From the NCBI GenBank assembly GCA_963704405.1, contig OY969903.1:1736001-1800000 (forward strand): a stretch of DNA of 64,000 nt, given 5' to 3'. The translations under genes and the position numbers were made by a program. Positions 10,101 through 18,101 of this stretch are shown here, piece by piece. The stretch's first letter is position 1. The number at the start of each line of letters is the position of its first letter. The notes beneath the pieces are model-generated. The model had not been told where the DNA came from, made no database searches, and worked only from the letters and a program-made list of their open reading frames with translations. Source of the stretch: MFD01213-c1 sp963704405. Lineage in GTDB: Bacteria; Planctomycetota; Phycisphaerae; Tepidisphaerales; Tepidisphaeraceae.

Positions 10101-10349
10101 AAGATGCGCCGTGCGGCTGAGAATGTCCGACGGAAACTCATTAAAAACATAAAAAAACCACTGGCTCCCGATTCTAATGCGCCTCCCTCTCCTAACCAGG
10201 CCGCCCGATTGCAAAAGATCGTCGACGACCTGCAGTCGTATCGCGGCGGCGCTTTCGGTCAGTTCTCTCAGCACCCCGTCCTCGGCGCGATCCTCATCCC
10301 TTCCAGCGGCCTTGGAATACTGGGGCTGTTGCAATATCTGATGTCGTGA
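7191..10349 (+). CDS. giant multi-pass membrane protein of unknown function, 1052 residues
   Basis: The start at 7191 follows GGGGATT, giving MASQNNEFSIPW and one membrane helix at about 9-28. A soluble region of about 650 residues follows. It includes LLLPVMVPGGPFFEEAETRL (about 109-128) and a notable block GIFGSDFYDKIEVLQALRAQ followed by FPNAVFFTTDLDARL (about 545-580). The block reads like a nucleotide- or ligand-binding alpha/beta fold with a conserved-looking TTDLDAR. The C-terminal third has six or seven predicted helices (from about 700), then a cytoplasmic tail. I recognise no named family. As the last gene of the phosphoesterase-GMC cassette it may be the membrane platform or sensor. 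Confidence 0.7.
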   Translation: MASQNNEFSIPWSTIFVLISALGGISYYLTLQPSQRPAAPVIGSPAPIGLQDIDARLWQDPFQAISDGKSHQEKSSSGSSTEDALPGRSGKIPDVSEKIGPDSLLTTLRHRDPKHILLLPVMVPGGPFFEEAETRLRTRVAIVSALGSSQCAPDDAEHVGLIRLPRWPKTQGGLFGEPQAEETALDVPFEWWHFREDEKDCILVLWINENCFADFPLLRLDRMLAAIQYPAMQKEFHATVSVIGPARSATLDSMVDEMYTFVEPKVMTLIEEHQLLKSNDWLRASFPLQQSLRDDNLHIYSPKATADPSLVLYDYTEVAAELLADQFDNLQTHYFGARYLLDIGEKAVDCLAAAALRQRPLETKIAPILQRQANVQFESTTATDTDLCAQMVSELHLRGIDATHDPIAIVSEWDTYYARSLQLSFAYAARDHSRKGPKDPSDFELPEPTMAPAPRPGRLSEPFPSNIEAFNYLRGIDGRLPQEGSDQGHPASADRQPAGKIPFVTTPSAEVGRPDGRDQADYLLRLAAEIKRREMRFRRDNPAEKGFRAIGIFGSDFYDKIEVLQALRAQFPNAVFFTTDLDARLCTASQWKAAHNLLIASPFGLRLKEKLQKGIPPFRDSHQTALFYATQLAMRDMLAGPSTQPSSKHLLPAPRLFEVARSGPFDLSSNMPGTDMDASMHPTVNPMAVSEMWDGVYVTAGAAALLLIVLASNRIREDRRERSRPRIWPIVMAAMSLSAVVIGGIMATCGFASEEPFAWFDGISIWPTEIFRVIAACLSVWFVIYWNESLPDHTCEIFATYGRPRGTGAGGWISYCKRWLGGNDPCISIFLILAALGLALWRVYGWPHTPYRGPHAQYVDRIVVLISVAIYIFHSSFAAGFTTRTTDMIRSAMKEYAPSENLSELGIDEYRRLHALGEATRPVESLIASPFAVLAILIVSYGNYFADWGLPLPLILFLALIFMPPVLAGWKMRRAAENVRRKLIKNIKKPLAPDSNAPPSPNQAARLQKIVDDLQSYRGGAFGQFSQHPVLGAILIPSSGLGILGLLQYLMS

Positions 10350-10426
10350 ACCGCCCAATCTCCAAACCCGGGAGAAGGGGCCAGAAGGAAATGCGCTATG
10401 TACAATAGTGCTATTCGCCGCATACG

Positions 10427-12937
10427 CTAAGGCACCGCGGCCGGCGGTGTGCCGCCGCTCACCTTTACATTCATCTCCGCTTTCTCCAATCCCGCAGATG
10501 CGGCCACCAGTGAAAATGAGCCATCGCCAGGATGATCCGTCGGCTTCACGATCACCTGCGCGTAGCCGTTGAACACCGGCCGCGTGGTTCCTTTATCTGG
10601 TGTCAGATCGCTTGGATTTCCATTTCCTACGCCGATGATTGTTGCGCCGCGAGCTTCGAAGCTGATTCCATTTTTCGCGATCGGGACGACGCGCCCCTGA
10701 TCGTCCACGACTTCGACGGTCACGATGCTCACATCCTGACCGTCAGCGTTGATTATCTGGCGATCCGGGATCAGCTTGATCGCCGCCGGCGCGCCGGTGG
10801 TTTCAACTTTTTCTTCGCCGGCGACAGCTCCGCCGTGATATCCCCTGGCGAGCAATGTGCCCGCTTCATATGGCACATCCCATTCCACATGTGAATCACG
10901 CTGCGCCGGCTTGCGGCCCAGGCTTTTGCCGTTCAGGAAAAGTTCCACCTCTTCAAAATTCGTATAGCACCAGACGTTGATCGGCTTGCCTTCCTTGCCG
11001 GCCCAGTTCCAGTGCGGCAGCAGATGCAACATCGGTTGATCCGACCAGTTTGCCTTGTAAAAATACGCCGAGTCTTTCCAGAAACCGCACGTATCCATCA
11101 CGCCCATGGCGTTATTAATGCACGGCCAGCCGTACGGCTTGGGCTCGCCGCGATAGTCAAAGCCCGTCCAGACAAACGCGCCGGCAACATACGGCCGCGT
11201 TTTGTAGTACTGCATCCAGCTTTCCGCCGTCGAACCCCACTTGGGGATGGTCGTGTCGTATGCGGGAAAGTAGCAGTTCTTCTTGTCCTGCGCGTAGATG
11301 CCGCGCGTTGTCTCAGTGCTGGCTTCCTCGGTTGAAATGCACGGCTTTGTCGGGAAATCGCCATGGAACTTGTCCATGTTGTTGTCGCCGTTATGGTAGT
11401 AGTTGAAGCCCTGCACATCGATCACTTTTGAAAACCCCTTGCCCCAGTCGAAATTCATCGCCACCGTCGCCAGGCGGGTCGGGTCGAGCTTATGCACCAG
11501 ATCCTGCATTGTCCTGGCAACCGGAATGGCGACGTCATCCTTACCTTGTATCGACATTTCCTCATTCCCAATCGACCAGATGAAGATGCTCGGATGGTTC
11601 CGATCGCGCTCGATCATCCGCTGCAACTGCGAAAGAATCTCCGGGCTGGTTCCCATTTTCCGGTGCTCGTCCATTACCAGGATCCCCATTCGGTCGCACA
11701 TATCCAGCAGCTCCGGCGCCGGCGGATTGTGCGACATGCGATAGGCGTTACTGCCGAGTTTCTTCAACTTTTCCAGGCGAAACGCCATCAGCCGCTCGGG
11801 CAGTGCAGTGCCGACCCCTGCATGGTCCTGGTGATTGCAGGTGCCGTTGATCTGCACGCGTTTGCCGTTGAGGAAGAAGCCTTTATCCGGATCGAAATGA
11901 ATCGTTCGCACGCCGAAGGACGTTTCATATTCGTCCGTGGCCGCGCCGTCTTTTTTCACAGAAGAAACCAGCTTGTACAGGCTCGGCGACTCCGGCGACC
12001 AGATCGCCGCGTTATTCAGCGAAACTTTCTGCGTCATCGTTTTCTGCTCGCCGGCGCTGAGCGAAATGCCGGATTCTTTTGCTTCTCCGACTGCCTTGCC
12101 CGCCGGATCGTAGATGGTTGAGATGAGCGAAGCGTTCTCGGCCGCCGCACCGTCATTCCGCAGCTCTGTCTGAATCGTGATGTCAGCGTCGCTTCCTTTT
12201 ACTTCGCTGGTGACATAAGTGCCCCAATGCGCCACATGTATCGGCGCCGTCTTTACCAACCACACGTGGCGATAAATCCCCGCCCCTTCATAGAACCATC
12301 CCTCCGCCCGCGTTGCATCCACGCGAACCACCAGCTCATTCTTCCCGCCAACGCGGGCGTATTTAGTGATGTCGTAATCGAAACCGCTGTACCCGCTTAC
12401 ATTGCGGCCAAGGCAATGCCCGTTGAGCCACACGATGCTGTTGCGGAACACACCATCAAACTCCACCGAAAGCATCCTGCCCGCATCCCCGGCCGGCAAT
12501 TCAAACGAGCGGCGATACCATCCGATGTTTGTGTTCCACTTCGGCCCCAGCGCCTTATACCCATGATCCGAAACGCCCCCCTTATCAAACGGCAATTCCA
12601 CCGCCCAGTCGTGGGGCAAATCCAGCTTTCGCCACCCCGAATCATCAAAATTCGCCTGAACAAACGAAACATCCGCTCCCGCGTTCACCACCTCGACCGC
12701 GATGCGCGTGGTGGCGAGCTTTTGCTCCAGTTGCGAATCATTGGGCAGGGCTTTATGCAGCCGCGGCGTTTCAAAATAATCAAACTGGCTTCCCGCATCT
12801 TTCGCATCCCCCAATTCAAACCGCCAACCGCGATCCATCAGCAGCCGTTCACGTCCCTCGTCCGCGCCCCAAGTGGCCGATCCGAGACAAACCAAAACCG
12901 TAAAAGCCACACGGCCGGGCAGGCTGGCAAATTTCAT
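10427..12937 (-). CDS. secreted glycoside hydrolase family 2 (beta-galactosidase-like)
   Basis: GH2 enzymes are retaining glycosidases acting on beta-galactosides, mannosides or glucuronides. The ATG at 12937 gives a Sec signal (MKFASLPGRVAFTVLVCLGS, cleavage near ATWGA). Domains in order: sugar-binding jelly roll (about 30-230, with LPHDWAVELPF and NIGWYRRSFELP), Ig-like domain (about 235-350), TIM barrel (about 350-630), then Ig-like and C-terminal invasin-like domains to residue 836. The acid/base lies in WSIGNEE (about E459) and the nucleophile in CISTEEAS (about E537). This layout is common in polysaccharide-degrading bacteria. It is monocistronic and converges with the cassette upstream. 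Confidence 0.9.
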   Translation of the reverse strand: MKFASLPGRVAFTVLVCLGSATWGADEGRERLLMDRGWRFELGDAKDAGSQFDYFETPRLHKALPNDSQLEQKLATTRIAVEVVNAGADVSFVQANFDDSGWRKLDLPHDWAVELPFDKGGVSDHGYKALGPKWNTNIGWYRRSFELPAGDAGRMLSVEFDGVFRNSIVWLNGHCLGRNVSGYSGFDYDITKYARVGGKNELVVRVDATRAEGWFYEGAGIYRHVWLVKTAPIHVAHWGTYVTSEVKGSDADITIQTELRNDGAAAENASLISTIYDPAGKAVGEAKESGISLSAGEQKTMTQKVSLNNAAIWSPESPSLYKLVSSVKKDGAATDEYETSFGVRTIHFDPDKGFFLNGKRVQINGTCNHQDHAGVGTALPERLMAFRLEKLKKLGSNAYRMSHNPPAPELLDMCDRMGILVMDEHRKMGTSPEILSQLQRMIERDRNHPSIFIWSIGNEEMSIQGKDDVAIPVARTMQDLVHKLDPTRLATVAMNFDWGKGFSKVIDVQGFNYYHNGDNNMDKFHGDFPTKPCISTEEASTETTRGIYAQDKKNCYFPAYDTTIPKWGSTAESWMQYYKTRPYVAGAFVWTGFDYRGEPKPYGWPCINNAMGVMDTCGFWKDSAYFYKANWSDQPMLHLLPHWNWAGKEGKPINVWCYTNFEEVELFLNGKSLGRKPAQRDSHVEWDVPYEAGTLLARGYHGGAVAGEEKVETTGAPAAIKLIPDRQIINADGQDVSIVTVEVVDDQGRVVPIAKNGISFEARGATIIGVGNGNPSDLTPDKGTTRPVFNGYAQVIVKPTDHPGDGSFSLVAASAGLEKAEMNVKVSGGTPPAAVP

Positions 12938-13282
12938 CCGAATCCTCGAATCCAAAGGTTTGCACATAAACGAAAGATTATGGTACTGAATGGATATACC
13001 AAACAAAACAAACCGCCGTTGATGAGACGGCCCGCAGTAATCGCCTGCAGCTTTGCTCTTCTGGTCCCGTCTCCCGAACTTTGGCGCGCCCCATTGAGCC
13101 GTACTCCGGAAGGCGCGTGTCGGCCCTGCACGCAAAAGGCGTCATATTTTGAATGCGCGAGTCATATTTGATCGGAAATACGACACGATGTGATACTGTT
13201 ACGTTGCGAAGTAGGCTATCCAGTTCGATCCGGCATTCACTCCCGCTACAATCGACCCATCCCTATTTTAAAGGAGCTCTGA
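12938..13282. other. divergent intergenic region between the GH2 gene and galU-like gene
   Basis: These 345 bases must hold promoters for both directions. For the plus strand, TACAAT at 13247-13252 is a good -10, 17 bases after a weak -35 (TTCGAT). A strong AAGGAGCT lies just before the 13283 ATG. For the minus strand no clear pair was found. No RNA gene or repeat was recognised. Confidence 0.4.
13224..13252 (+). promoter_or_regulatory. candidate promoter for the galU-like gene
   Basis: The -10 is TACAAT at 13247-13252. A 17-base spacer separates it from TTCGAT at 13224-13229, which matches the -35 consensus poorly. The start codon is 31 bases downstream of the -10. The call rests mainly on the -10 and its distance. 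Confidence 0.3.
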
Positions 13283-14185
13283 ATGTCTGTTTTCTCTCGT
13301 CATGTTCGAAAAGCTGTCGTCCCCGCCGCCGGACTTGGGACGCGTCACTTTCCGGCGTCACATGCGGTGAAGAAGGAGCTTTTTCCGGTCGTTGGACCCG
13401 ATGGCATTGCACGCGCGCTCATTCACTATCATTTACTGGAGTTGACCGCCGCGGGAATCGAGGAGATTTGCATTATCGTGCAGCCCGGCGACGACGTGCC
13501 GATCCGCCAATATCTCGCCGGCCCGGATGAGGGATATCTGAAGCGGCTGGCGAAGTACCCGGCGCTGGCCGCCGAGGCACAGGCGATGCGCGAACTTTCG
13601 TCGCGCGTTCAGTTTGCGGTCCAGCACGAGCAGGAAGGCTACGGCCACGCCGTTTTCCAGACGAAGCCATTCGCAAACGGAGAGATGGTGCTGCTCTGCC
13701 TTGGCGATCATCTGTTCCGCGGCAAGCCCATATCGCCGTTCGTTGAATTGGCAAGCATGGCCGCACATTCCGGCGGCCGCAGCGTGTCGGCGGTGAACCG
13801 TATCGGGCCGGCGGAATTGAAAGGCTTTGGCACCATTGCCGGCAAGCGTCAATCCACCAATCCCCGGCTGATCGACGTCTCCCTCATCATCGAAAAACCC
13901 GATATCACGACCGCCCGCCGCAAACTTCATGTTGACGGACTCGAGCCCGACACCTTCCTCGGCTGGTTCGGCATGCACCTGCTCGCCCCATCCATCTACG
14001 ACATCCTTGAAGAAATGATCCGAAACGACATGCGCGACAACAACGAATTCCAACTCACCCGCGCCCAGGAAATCCAGCGGCAGCGGGAAGGATATCTCGC
14101 TTTGGAAATGACGCAGGCCGAGCGATTTGATTTTGGCGTGCCGGATGATTTCATCCAAAGCGTGCAGGCGTTCCGGAGAGGGTGA
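13283..14185 (+). CDS. UTP--glucose-1-phosphate uridylyltransferase (GalU-like)
   Basis: This enzyme family makes UDP-glucose from UTP and glucose 1-phosphate for glycan and exopolysaccharide synthesis. The N-terminal nucleotide-binding motif is AVVPAAGLGTRHFPASHAVK (about 11-30), followed by KKELFPVVG. That is GalU-like, but ATKA is changed to ASHA and a GPDG insert follows. Other conserved parts include LGDHLF (about 143) and FLGWFGMHLL (about 232). The 300-residue length is normal. The start is fixed by AAGGAGCT 8 bases upstream. Another sugar nucleotidyltransferase of the same fold is possible. With the nearby GT87 and GT39 genes it fits surface-glycan supply. Confidence 0.82.
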   Translation: MSVFSRHVRKAVVPAAGLGTRHFPASHAVKKELFPVVGPDGIARALIHYHLLELTAAGIEEICIIVQPGDDVPIRQYLAGPDEGYLKRLAKYPALAAEAQAMRELSSRVQFAVQHEQEGYGHAVFQTKPFANGEMVLLCLGDHLFRGKPISPFVELASMAAHSGGRSVSAVNRIGPAELKGFGTIAGKRQSTNPRLIDVSLIIEKPDITTARRKLHVDGLEPDTFLGWFGMHLLAPSIYDILEEMIRNDMRDNNEFQLTRAQEIQRQREGYLALEMTQAERFDFGVPDDFIQSVQAFRRG

Positions 14186-14300
14186 GAAAAGAGTTTTTTA
14201 GTTACCGATCTACACCGATTCACACAGATGAAAGGCGGAAATATTCCTTCGTGCTGCGTCGTGGCGGTGGAATCGTAAACATTGGCTTTTTGACGTTAAT

Positions 14301-14349
14301 AGCCCGTGGCAAAGATCAAGCGACGCCCGCGCGACTTTTGCCGCGGGTT
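14301..14349 (+). repeat. REP-like hairpin upstream of the 14412 gene
   Basis: The arms AGCCCGTGGCAAAG (14301-14314) and CTTTTGCCGCGGGTT (14335-14349) pair with one bulge and one mismatch. The loop contains GCGACGCCCGCGCG. Part of the loop and right arm recurs at 5318-5345. That suggests a dispersed palindromic element rather than a simple terminator. Confidence 0.45.
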
Positions 14350-14411
14350 GTTAAGCTATCGCTTGTTGACGAATTGAATCTGCACTGATGAACCTGAGGA
14401 GTGCTTAAACG

Positions 14412-15176
14412 GTGAATGAAGTCAATCAGATCATTTTACCAGAGGGACCGGTGGCTCCGCCGCGGGAGGTTTCGGGGCTGGCGGATCGGCGGGCGTGGAC
14501 GGAGCCGGGGGTGCGGGTTTGGTGGATGCTGGCGATTGTGATTCTGCTCATCGTTGCGGTCTATGCGGTGGATCGGTTTTGGGCGTGGCATGTTCAGAAT
14601 CGGCTGATCGTGGATGGAACCCTGGTGTCGGCAAAGGTGGCATCGGCGGGGGGGCTGACCATTGAGAATGAAAATGTGGCGGCTGACTCCGCGGTGGCGC
14701 TGACGTTTGATTGGAAGGGCAAACCGCAGCAAGTCGTGGGATTTCTGGAGGGGAGGCCGGCGGGGAATTACATCACGATCGGGAAGATGGTGCCGATCCG
14801 TGTTGATCCTGATGATCCGACAGTCTGGACGTATCGCACGGAAAATACGATTTTGATCCATGAGCTGTTTGTGGGTTTGATTGTGTTGCCGCTGGCGCCG
14901 ATCTTGGCGGGAGTCGCGATCTATCGGCGGAAGAAAGTGCTGCAGACGCTCCGTCACGGTGAGGCGGCGCTGGCGGTAGTGTCAGAGCGGCGGCAAACGC
15001 CGATTGCGCCGCTCAGCTATATGGTGCGGTGCAGCCTGCGCGATCGGCCGGATCGGCGAATTCATGTGGTACATGTGCCGCGCGGCGGGGCGGTGCTGGG
15101 GAAGGGAGATTTGCTTTGGGTGTTGCTGCCGCCGGTGAGGAACGGGCCTATGGTTGCGATGATGTGGTTTGAGTGA
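14412..15176 (+). CDS. two-helix membrane protein, DUF3592-like
   Basis: The protein starts at GTG 14412 and has 254 residues. It has a membrane helix at about 36-55, an extracytoplasmic beta-rich domain (60-145), and a second helix at about 153-172. A cytoplasmic domain follows to the end. The central part, with DPDDPTVWTYR, resembles the DUF3592 plan, in which residues between two helices carry a conserved D-P-x-x-P. Function unknown. It stands alone, 226 bases after the galU-like gene. Confidence 0.6.
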   Translation: MNEVNQIILPEGPVAPPREVSGLADRRAWTEPGVRVWWMLAIVILLIVAVYAVDRFWAWHVQNRLIVDGTLVSAKVASAGGLTIENENVAADSAVALTFDWKGKPQQVVGFLEGRPAGNYITIGKMVPIRVDPDDPTVWTYRTENTILIHELFVGLIVLPLAPILAGVAIYRRKKVLQTLRHGEAALAVVSERRQTPIAPLSYMVRCSLRDRPDRRIHVVHVPRGGAVLGKGDLLWVLLPPVRNGPMVAMMWFE

Positions 15177-15224
15177 AGTGGATGACTTGGTTTAGGAGCT
15201 GTGAGTTTTGGTGTATTGATGGTT

Positions 15225-15257
15225 CCCGCACGGGCCGGAGGCCTGTGTCACGGTTGA
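15225..15257 (+). repeat. dispersed GGCC-palindrome element, copy 1
   Basis: The segment CCCGCACGGGCCGGAGGCCT followed by GTGTCACGGTTGATG matches 26424-26454 (same orientation) and, inverted, 26348-26373. A degenerate copy is at 28035-28063. Its core GGGCCGGAGGCCT is a near palindrome. All copies lie between genes. Confidence 0.6.
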
Positions 15258-15277
15258 TGTTTTTAGTCCTGGTGTGA

Positions 15278-16206
15278 TTGACGCGGGATCTGATGGACGA
15301 GCATCGAGATGGATCGACGAGGCGGGCGGGAAGCGCGGATAAGGCGCGGTCGGAAGGATTATCCTCGGTGGCGCCGGAGGCGGTGGGGGAGCAGTGGGTG
15401 GTTTTGCAGCCGGGGTTGCGGCGGATGGCGACGCCGCGGGGGCCGTGGTTTCAGTATGCGGATGCAGTGGGGTTCGAATGGAATATTTATGAAGTCATGA
15501 TTCACAATCTGCCGCCGGCGCTCCATGGGCTGCGGATTGTGCAGGTGGCGGATTTGCACGCCTGGACATATTGGCAAAGCGCGTATGACGATGTCATCGC
15601 CCGCGTGCGCGCCGATGAGCCGGATGTGATCCTGATGACCGGCGACATGATCGATGATAAGAAAAACCCCGCCCCGGCGATTCCGATCGCGCGGCGGTTT
15701 ATCAATGGGCTTCGAGCAAAGCTTGGCATCTATGCGGTGCGGGGAAATCACGACATCAATGTGTTCCCAATCAGTTTTGTCGGCACGCCGGTAAAGTTTA
15801 TTGACGGGCAGCGCATCGTTTTGGAGCACGGCGGGGCGAAGCTGGAACTGATCGGCATCGCCGGGCCGGAGCGGGAGGATTTGTCCGAGCATTTTGTGTT
15901 GTCGCTGCCGCCTAAGACAGAGGGTGTGCCGCGGGTGATTATCTCGCATTATCCGGATCACATTCGGCGGCTGGAGCAGGTTGCGCCGATCTTTATCTGG
16001 CGGGGCATACGCATGGGGGGCAATGCTGCCTGCCCGGCGGGATTCCATTGCTGCGCCATGATTCTTTGCCGCAGGAGTTATGCAGGGGTGTGCATCGGCT
16101 GGCACATAGCTGGTTTGTCGTGAGCCGCGGGCTGGGATTCAGCAGTTTTGTGTTTCGGGTGTTTTGTCCGGCGGAGATCGTGGAGATTCGGTTGGTCGCG
16201 GGGTGA
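15278..16206 (+). pseudogene. calcineurin-like metallophosphoesterase, broken by one frameshift
   Basis: The first frame carries VQVADLHAW, ILMTGDMIDDKKN, YAVRGNHDIN and VIISHYPDHIRRLEQVAP, which are four metal-site blocks of a YkuE/YaeI-like phosphoesterase. At about 15986 the frame shifts by one missing base. The next frame continues perfectly with DLYLAGHTHGGQCCLPGG and ends at TGA 16204-16206. Restoring one C (GCGCCCGATC) joins the halves into a complete enzyme of about 309 residues. Read without repair, the protein ends at 16123 and lacks the GHTH metal ligands. A sequencing error is likelier than true decay, because both halves are intact. The start (TTG 15278 or ATG 15293) is uncertain. 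Confidence 0.85.
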
Positions 16207-16285
16207 GTGCGATGGCGATCGAACGAAAATCCGCGCGGCGATAATGTTTATCGCGCTTGCACGTCATTCAAATCTGGATTTCTCT

Positions 16286-16750
16286 TCACGTTTCTATTCG
16301 CCGGCCGAAATGCGCAACTTCGGGTTGTGCGATTCGCCGGTAGTCGGCCATGGTCATCTCAACCGCATCCTGATGGGTGCCGGCCTGGAAGAGAACGTGG
16401 CTGCCGTTGCTGAGGGATTCATCCATCAGCGTCGTCATGCCGTAGATGCGGCCAATGGGCGGTTCGGCGCCGGGCTCGCAGTCGGCAAAAAGCCTTCGCA
16501 CGGTTTGCTCGTCGGCTATCTTCACATCGCTGGCGAGCAACTGCTGCTTCAGCTCGTTGATGTCGACGCGGTAACACGCGGGAAGAGCGCACATCATGAA
16601 TTGGCCGTCTGCTCGAATGATGACCGGTTTGATGACGCGCTTGCCGGAAAAGTGTTCGGCGGCGGCGAGCTCTTGTGCGGTATAAGCGGAAGTATGACGG
16701 GAGGCGCGATAATTCACGCCATGCTCGTCGAGATAGGATTGCAGGTTCAT
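16286..16750 (-). CDS. YbaK/EbsC-type aminoacyl-tRNA deacylase domain protein
   Basis: YbaK-type proteins hydrolyse mischarged aminoacyl-tRNAs. The single 154-residue domain starts MNLQSYLDEHGVNYRASRHT and carries AYTAQELAAAEHFSGKRVIK with the family lysine. Later parts include PVIIRADGQFMMCALPA and IGRIYGMTTLMDESLS. The start at 16750 is preferred over one eight codons upstream. No synthetase or ProRS gene is nearby. It diverges from the 16878 gene with 127 bases between. Confidence 0.8.
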   Translation of the reverse strand: MNLQSYLDEHGVNYRASRHTSAYTAQELAAAEHFSGKRVIKPVIIRADGQFMMCALPACYRVDINELKQQLLASDVKIADEQTVRRLFADCEPGAEPPIGRIYGMTTLMDESLSNGSHVLFQAGTHQDAVEMTMADYRRIAQPEVAHFGRRIET

Positions 16751-16877
16751 AAAAAAGCTCCTGTTCCAAACCATCGACTAAGCAGGCCACTGTACGGCGG
16801 AGATGGGGGACGTCAAAAGAAAAATGAAAATTTGTGGGGGGTTGCCGGATAGTGCTGTTCGTCTTACGCTCCCCGCC

Positions 16878-17384
16878 ATGCTGGACAAATCGTTTGCCAA
16901 GTGGTGGTTGGGCCGCGTGGTGCCGTTTCGGGATGTGCCTACGGATAAGCTTTCCGCCGAGCGCGAAGCGATGGCCAAGCAGCAGGAATACAATCGCAAC
17001 TATGCGGACTTTCTGAACGGCGCCATTCTGCCGGCGGTTGACGGACTGGTGCAGATGATGGCCAAGAACGGGGTGGTGCATCGCGTTTCAACGTGGGGCA
17101 ATCAGCTTTCGATCCGCGTTCACCTGGCGTGGCGGTGGGGGGAGATGGTCATCACGCAGAGCCATGAGGACGCAGTGACGTTTGAGCACCATATCATCAC
17201 CGAAGGCGAAAAGCGGGGTGACGACAGCGCGGAAGACCATAGCCACCAGTACGATTTACGCGATCCATTGCCGAGTGCGGTGGGGGAGCAGGAGATGCAG
17301 TTTTTTTTAAGCCGACTGGCGCAGGATCTGGTGGAGGGGGAACCGGAGCCGGAGATTCCACCAGGGGAAACGCCGGTGGAATGA
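16878..17384 (+). CDS. hypothetical protein, 168 residues
   Basis: I do not recognise this protein. The ATG at 16878 (MLDKSFAKWWLGRVVPFRDV) is chosen because the upstream codons look random. It has an Arg/Lys-rich N-terminal half, a central stretch VHRVSTWGNQLSIRVHLAWR likely to form beta strands, and an acidic Pro-rich tail (EGEPEPEIPPGETPVE). There is no signal peptide or membrane helix. It diverges from the YbaK-like gene. Confidence 0.6.
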   Translation: MLDKSFAKWWLGRVVPFRDVPTDKLSAEREAMAKQQEYNRNYADFLNGAILPAVDGLVQMMAKNGVVHRVSTWGNQLSIRVHLAWRWGEMVITQSHEDAVTFEHHIITEGEKRGDDSAEDHSHQYDLRDPLPSAVGEQEMQFFLSRLAQDLVEGEPEPEIPPGETPVE

Positions 17385-17424
17385 TGCAGGCAGGGGATGA
17401 TGCAGGCGGTCATTGGCTTACGGA

Positions 17425-17505
17425 TTAGATCGCAGCCAGTAGAACGATTAAAAGAGCCAGGAAGATGAACGCCGGCCACAGAGTGCTGTTTGATTGATGG
17501 TCCAT
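17425..17505 (-). CDS. 26-residue single-helix membrane peptide
   Basis: The ATG at 17505 is preceded by AAGGAGATCAC (17506-17516), a textbook ribosome binding site. It encodes MDHQSNSTLWPAFIFLALLI followed by VLLAAI and a TAA stop. Eight polar residues followed by an uninterrupted 17-residue hydrophobic helix is the plan of known bacterial small membrane proteins. I know no named homologue. It is convergent with the 16878 gene and divergent from the receiver-domain gene. Confidence 0.6.
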   Translation of the reverse strand: MDHQSNSTLWPAFIFLALLIVLLAAI

Positions 17506-17565
17506 GTGATCTCCTTATGGAGAAGATTCGTTATTGGCGGATGGGTTTGGTTATAGGACCTTGGC

Positions 17566-17596
17566 TTGTTTGTAGCCGCCCGGACAGGCCTATAAT
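17566..17596 (+). promoter_or_regulatory. candidate promoter for the receiver-domain gene
   Basis: A perfect TATAAT at 17591-17596 lies 19 bases after TTGTTT (17566-17571), which matches 4 of 6 consensus -35 bases. The 17700 gene follows with a leader of about 100 bases. A perfect -10 is rare in this GC-rich window. Confidence 0.4.
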
Positions 17597-17699
17597 TGGG
17601 TATGGAAACCGATGGGGCGTCAGTGAACAGAAGTTGATGTTAGTCTTCATTGGCGCGGAGTTTGCGAGCTGCCTGGGACTGGTAGTTGGGAGCAAAATT

Positions 17700-18089
17700 A
17701 TGACCAAAAAAGTTCTTCTCGTCGGTCATTGTGGGCCGGATAGCAGCTATCTGCGGATGTCGATTAAGCGGGCGGTGGGCGACGTGGATATTCTGATGGC
17801 GGATGATTCAGGCGAGTTAAGCCAGCAACTCCAAAAGAACAACGTCGATCTGATTCTGTTCAATCGCGAGCTTGGCTATGGCTTTGATACCGATCAGGGT
17901 GTGGATGTCATTCGCACTCTTCGCTCGGCGAAATCGAATGTGAAGATGATGCTGGTGAGCAATTACCCGGACGCCCAGCAGGCGGCTGTTGCCGCGGGGG
18001 CGCTGCCGGGGTTTGGGAAACGGGAACTTGGATCAGCCCGGGTTACCGAGTTATTGAAGGGTGCGCTGGAAATTGAATTCGCCAAGTGA
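17700..18089 (+). CDS. stand-alone receiver-like (response regulator) protein
   Basis: The 129-residue product from ATG 17700 (MTKKVLLVGHCGPDSSYLRM) has the alternating beta/alpha pattern of a CheY-like receiver and no output domain. The usual phospho-acceptor aspartate region reads VDLILFNRELGYGFDTDQGV, so the Asp at the end of strand 3 appears replaced by Asn/Arg. VKMMLVSNYPDAQQAAVAAG fits strand 4/helix 4, with Ser as the conserved Thr/Ser. GKRELGS supplies the late lysine. It may be a pseudo-receiver. An upstream in-frame ATG at 17637 is less likely. It converges with recR, 12 bases apart. Confidence 0.7.
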   Translation: MTKKVLLVGHCGPDSSYLRMSIKRAVGDVDILMADDSGELSQQLQKNNVDLILFNRELGYGFDTDQGVDVIRTLRSAKSNVKMMLVSNYPDAQQAAVAAGALPGFGKRELGSARVTELLKGALEIEFAK

Positions 18090-18101
18090 GCGCGGAGCAA
18101 T

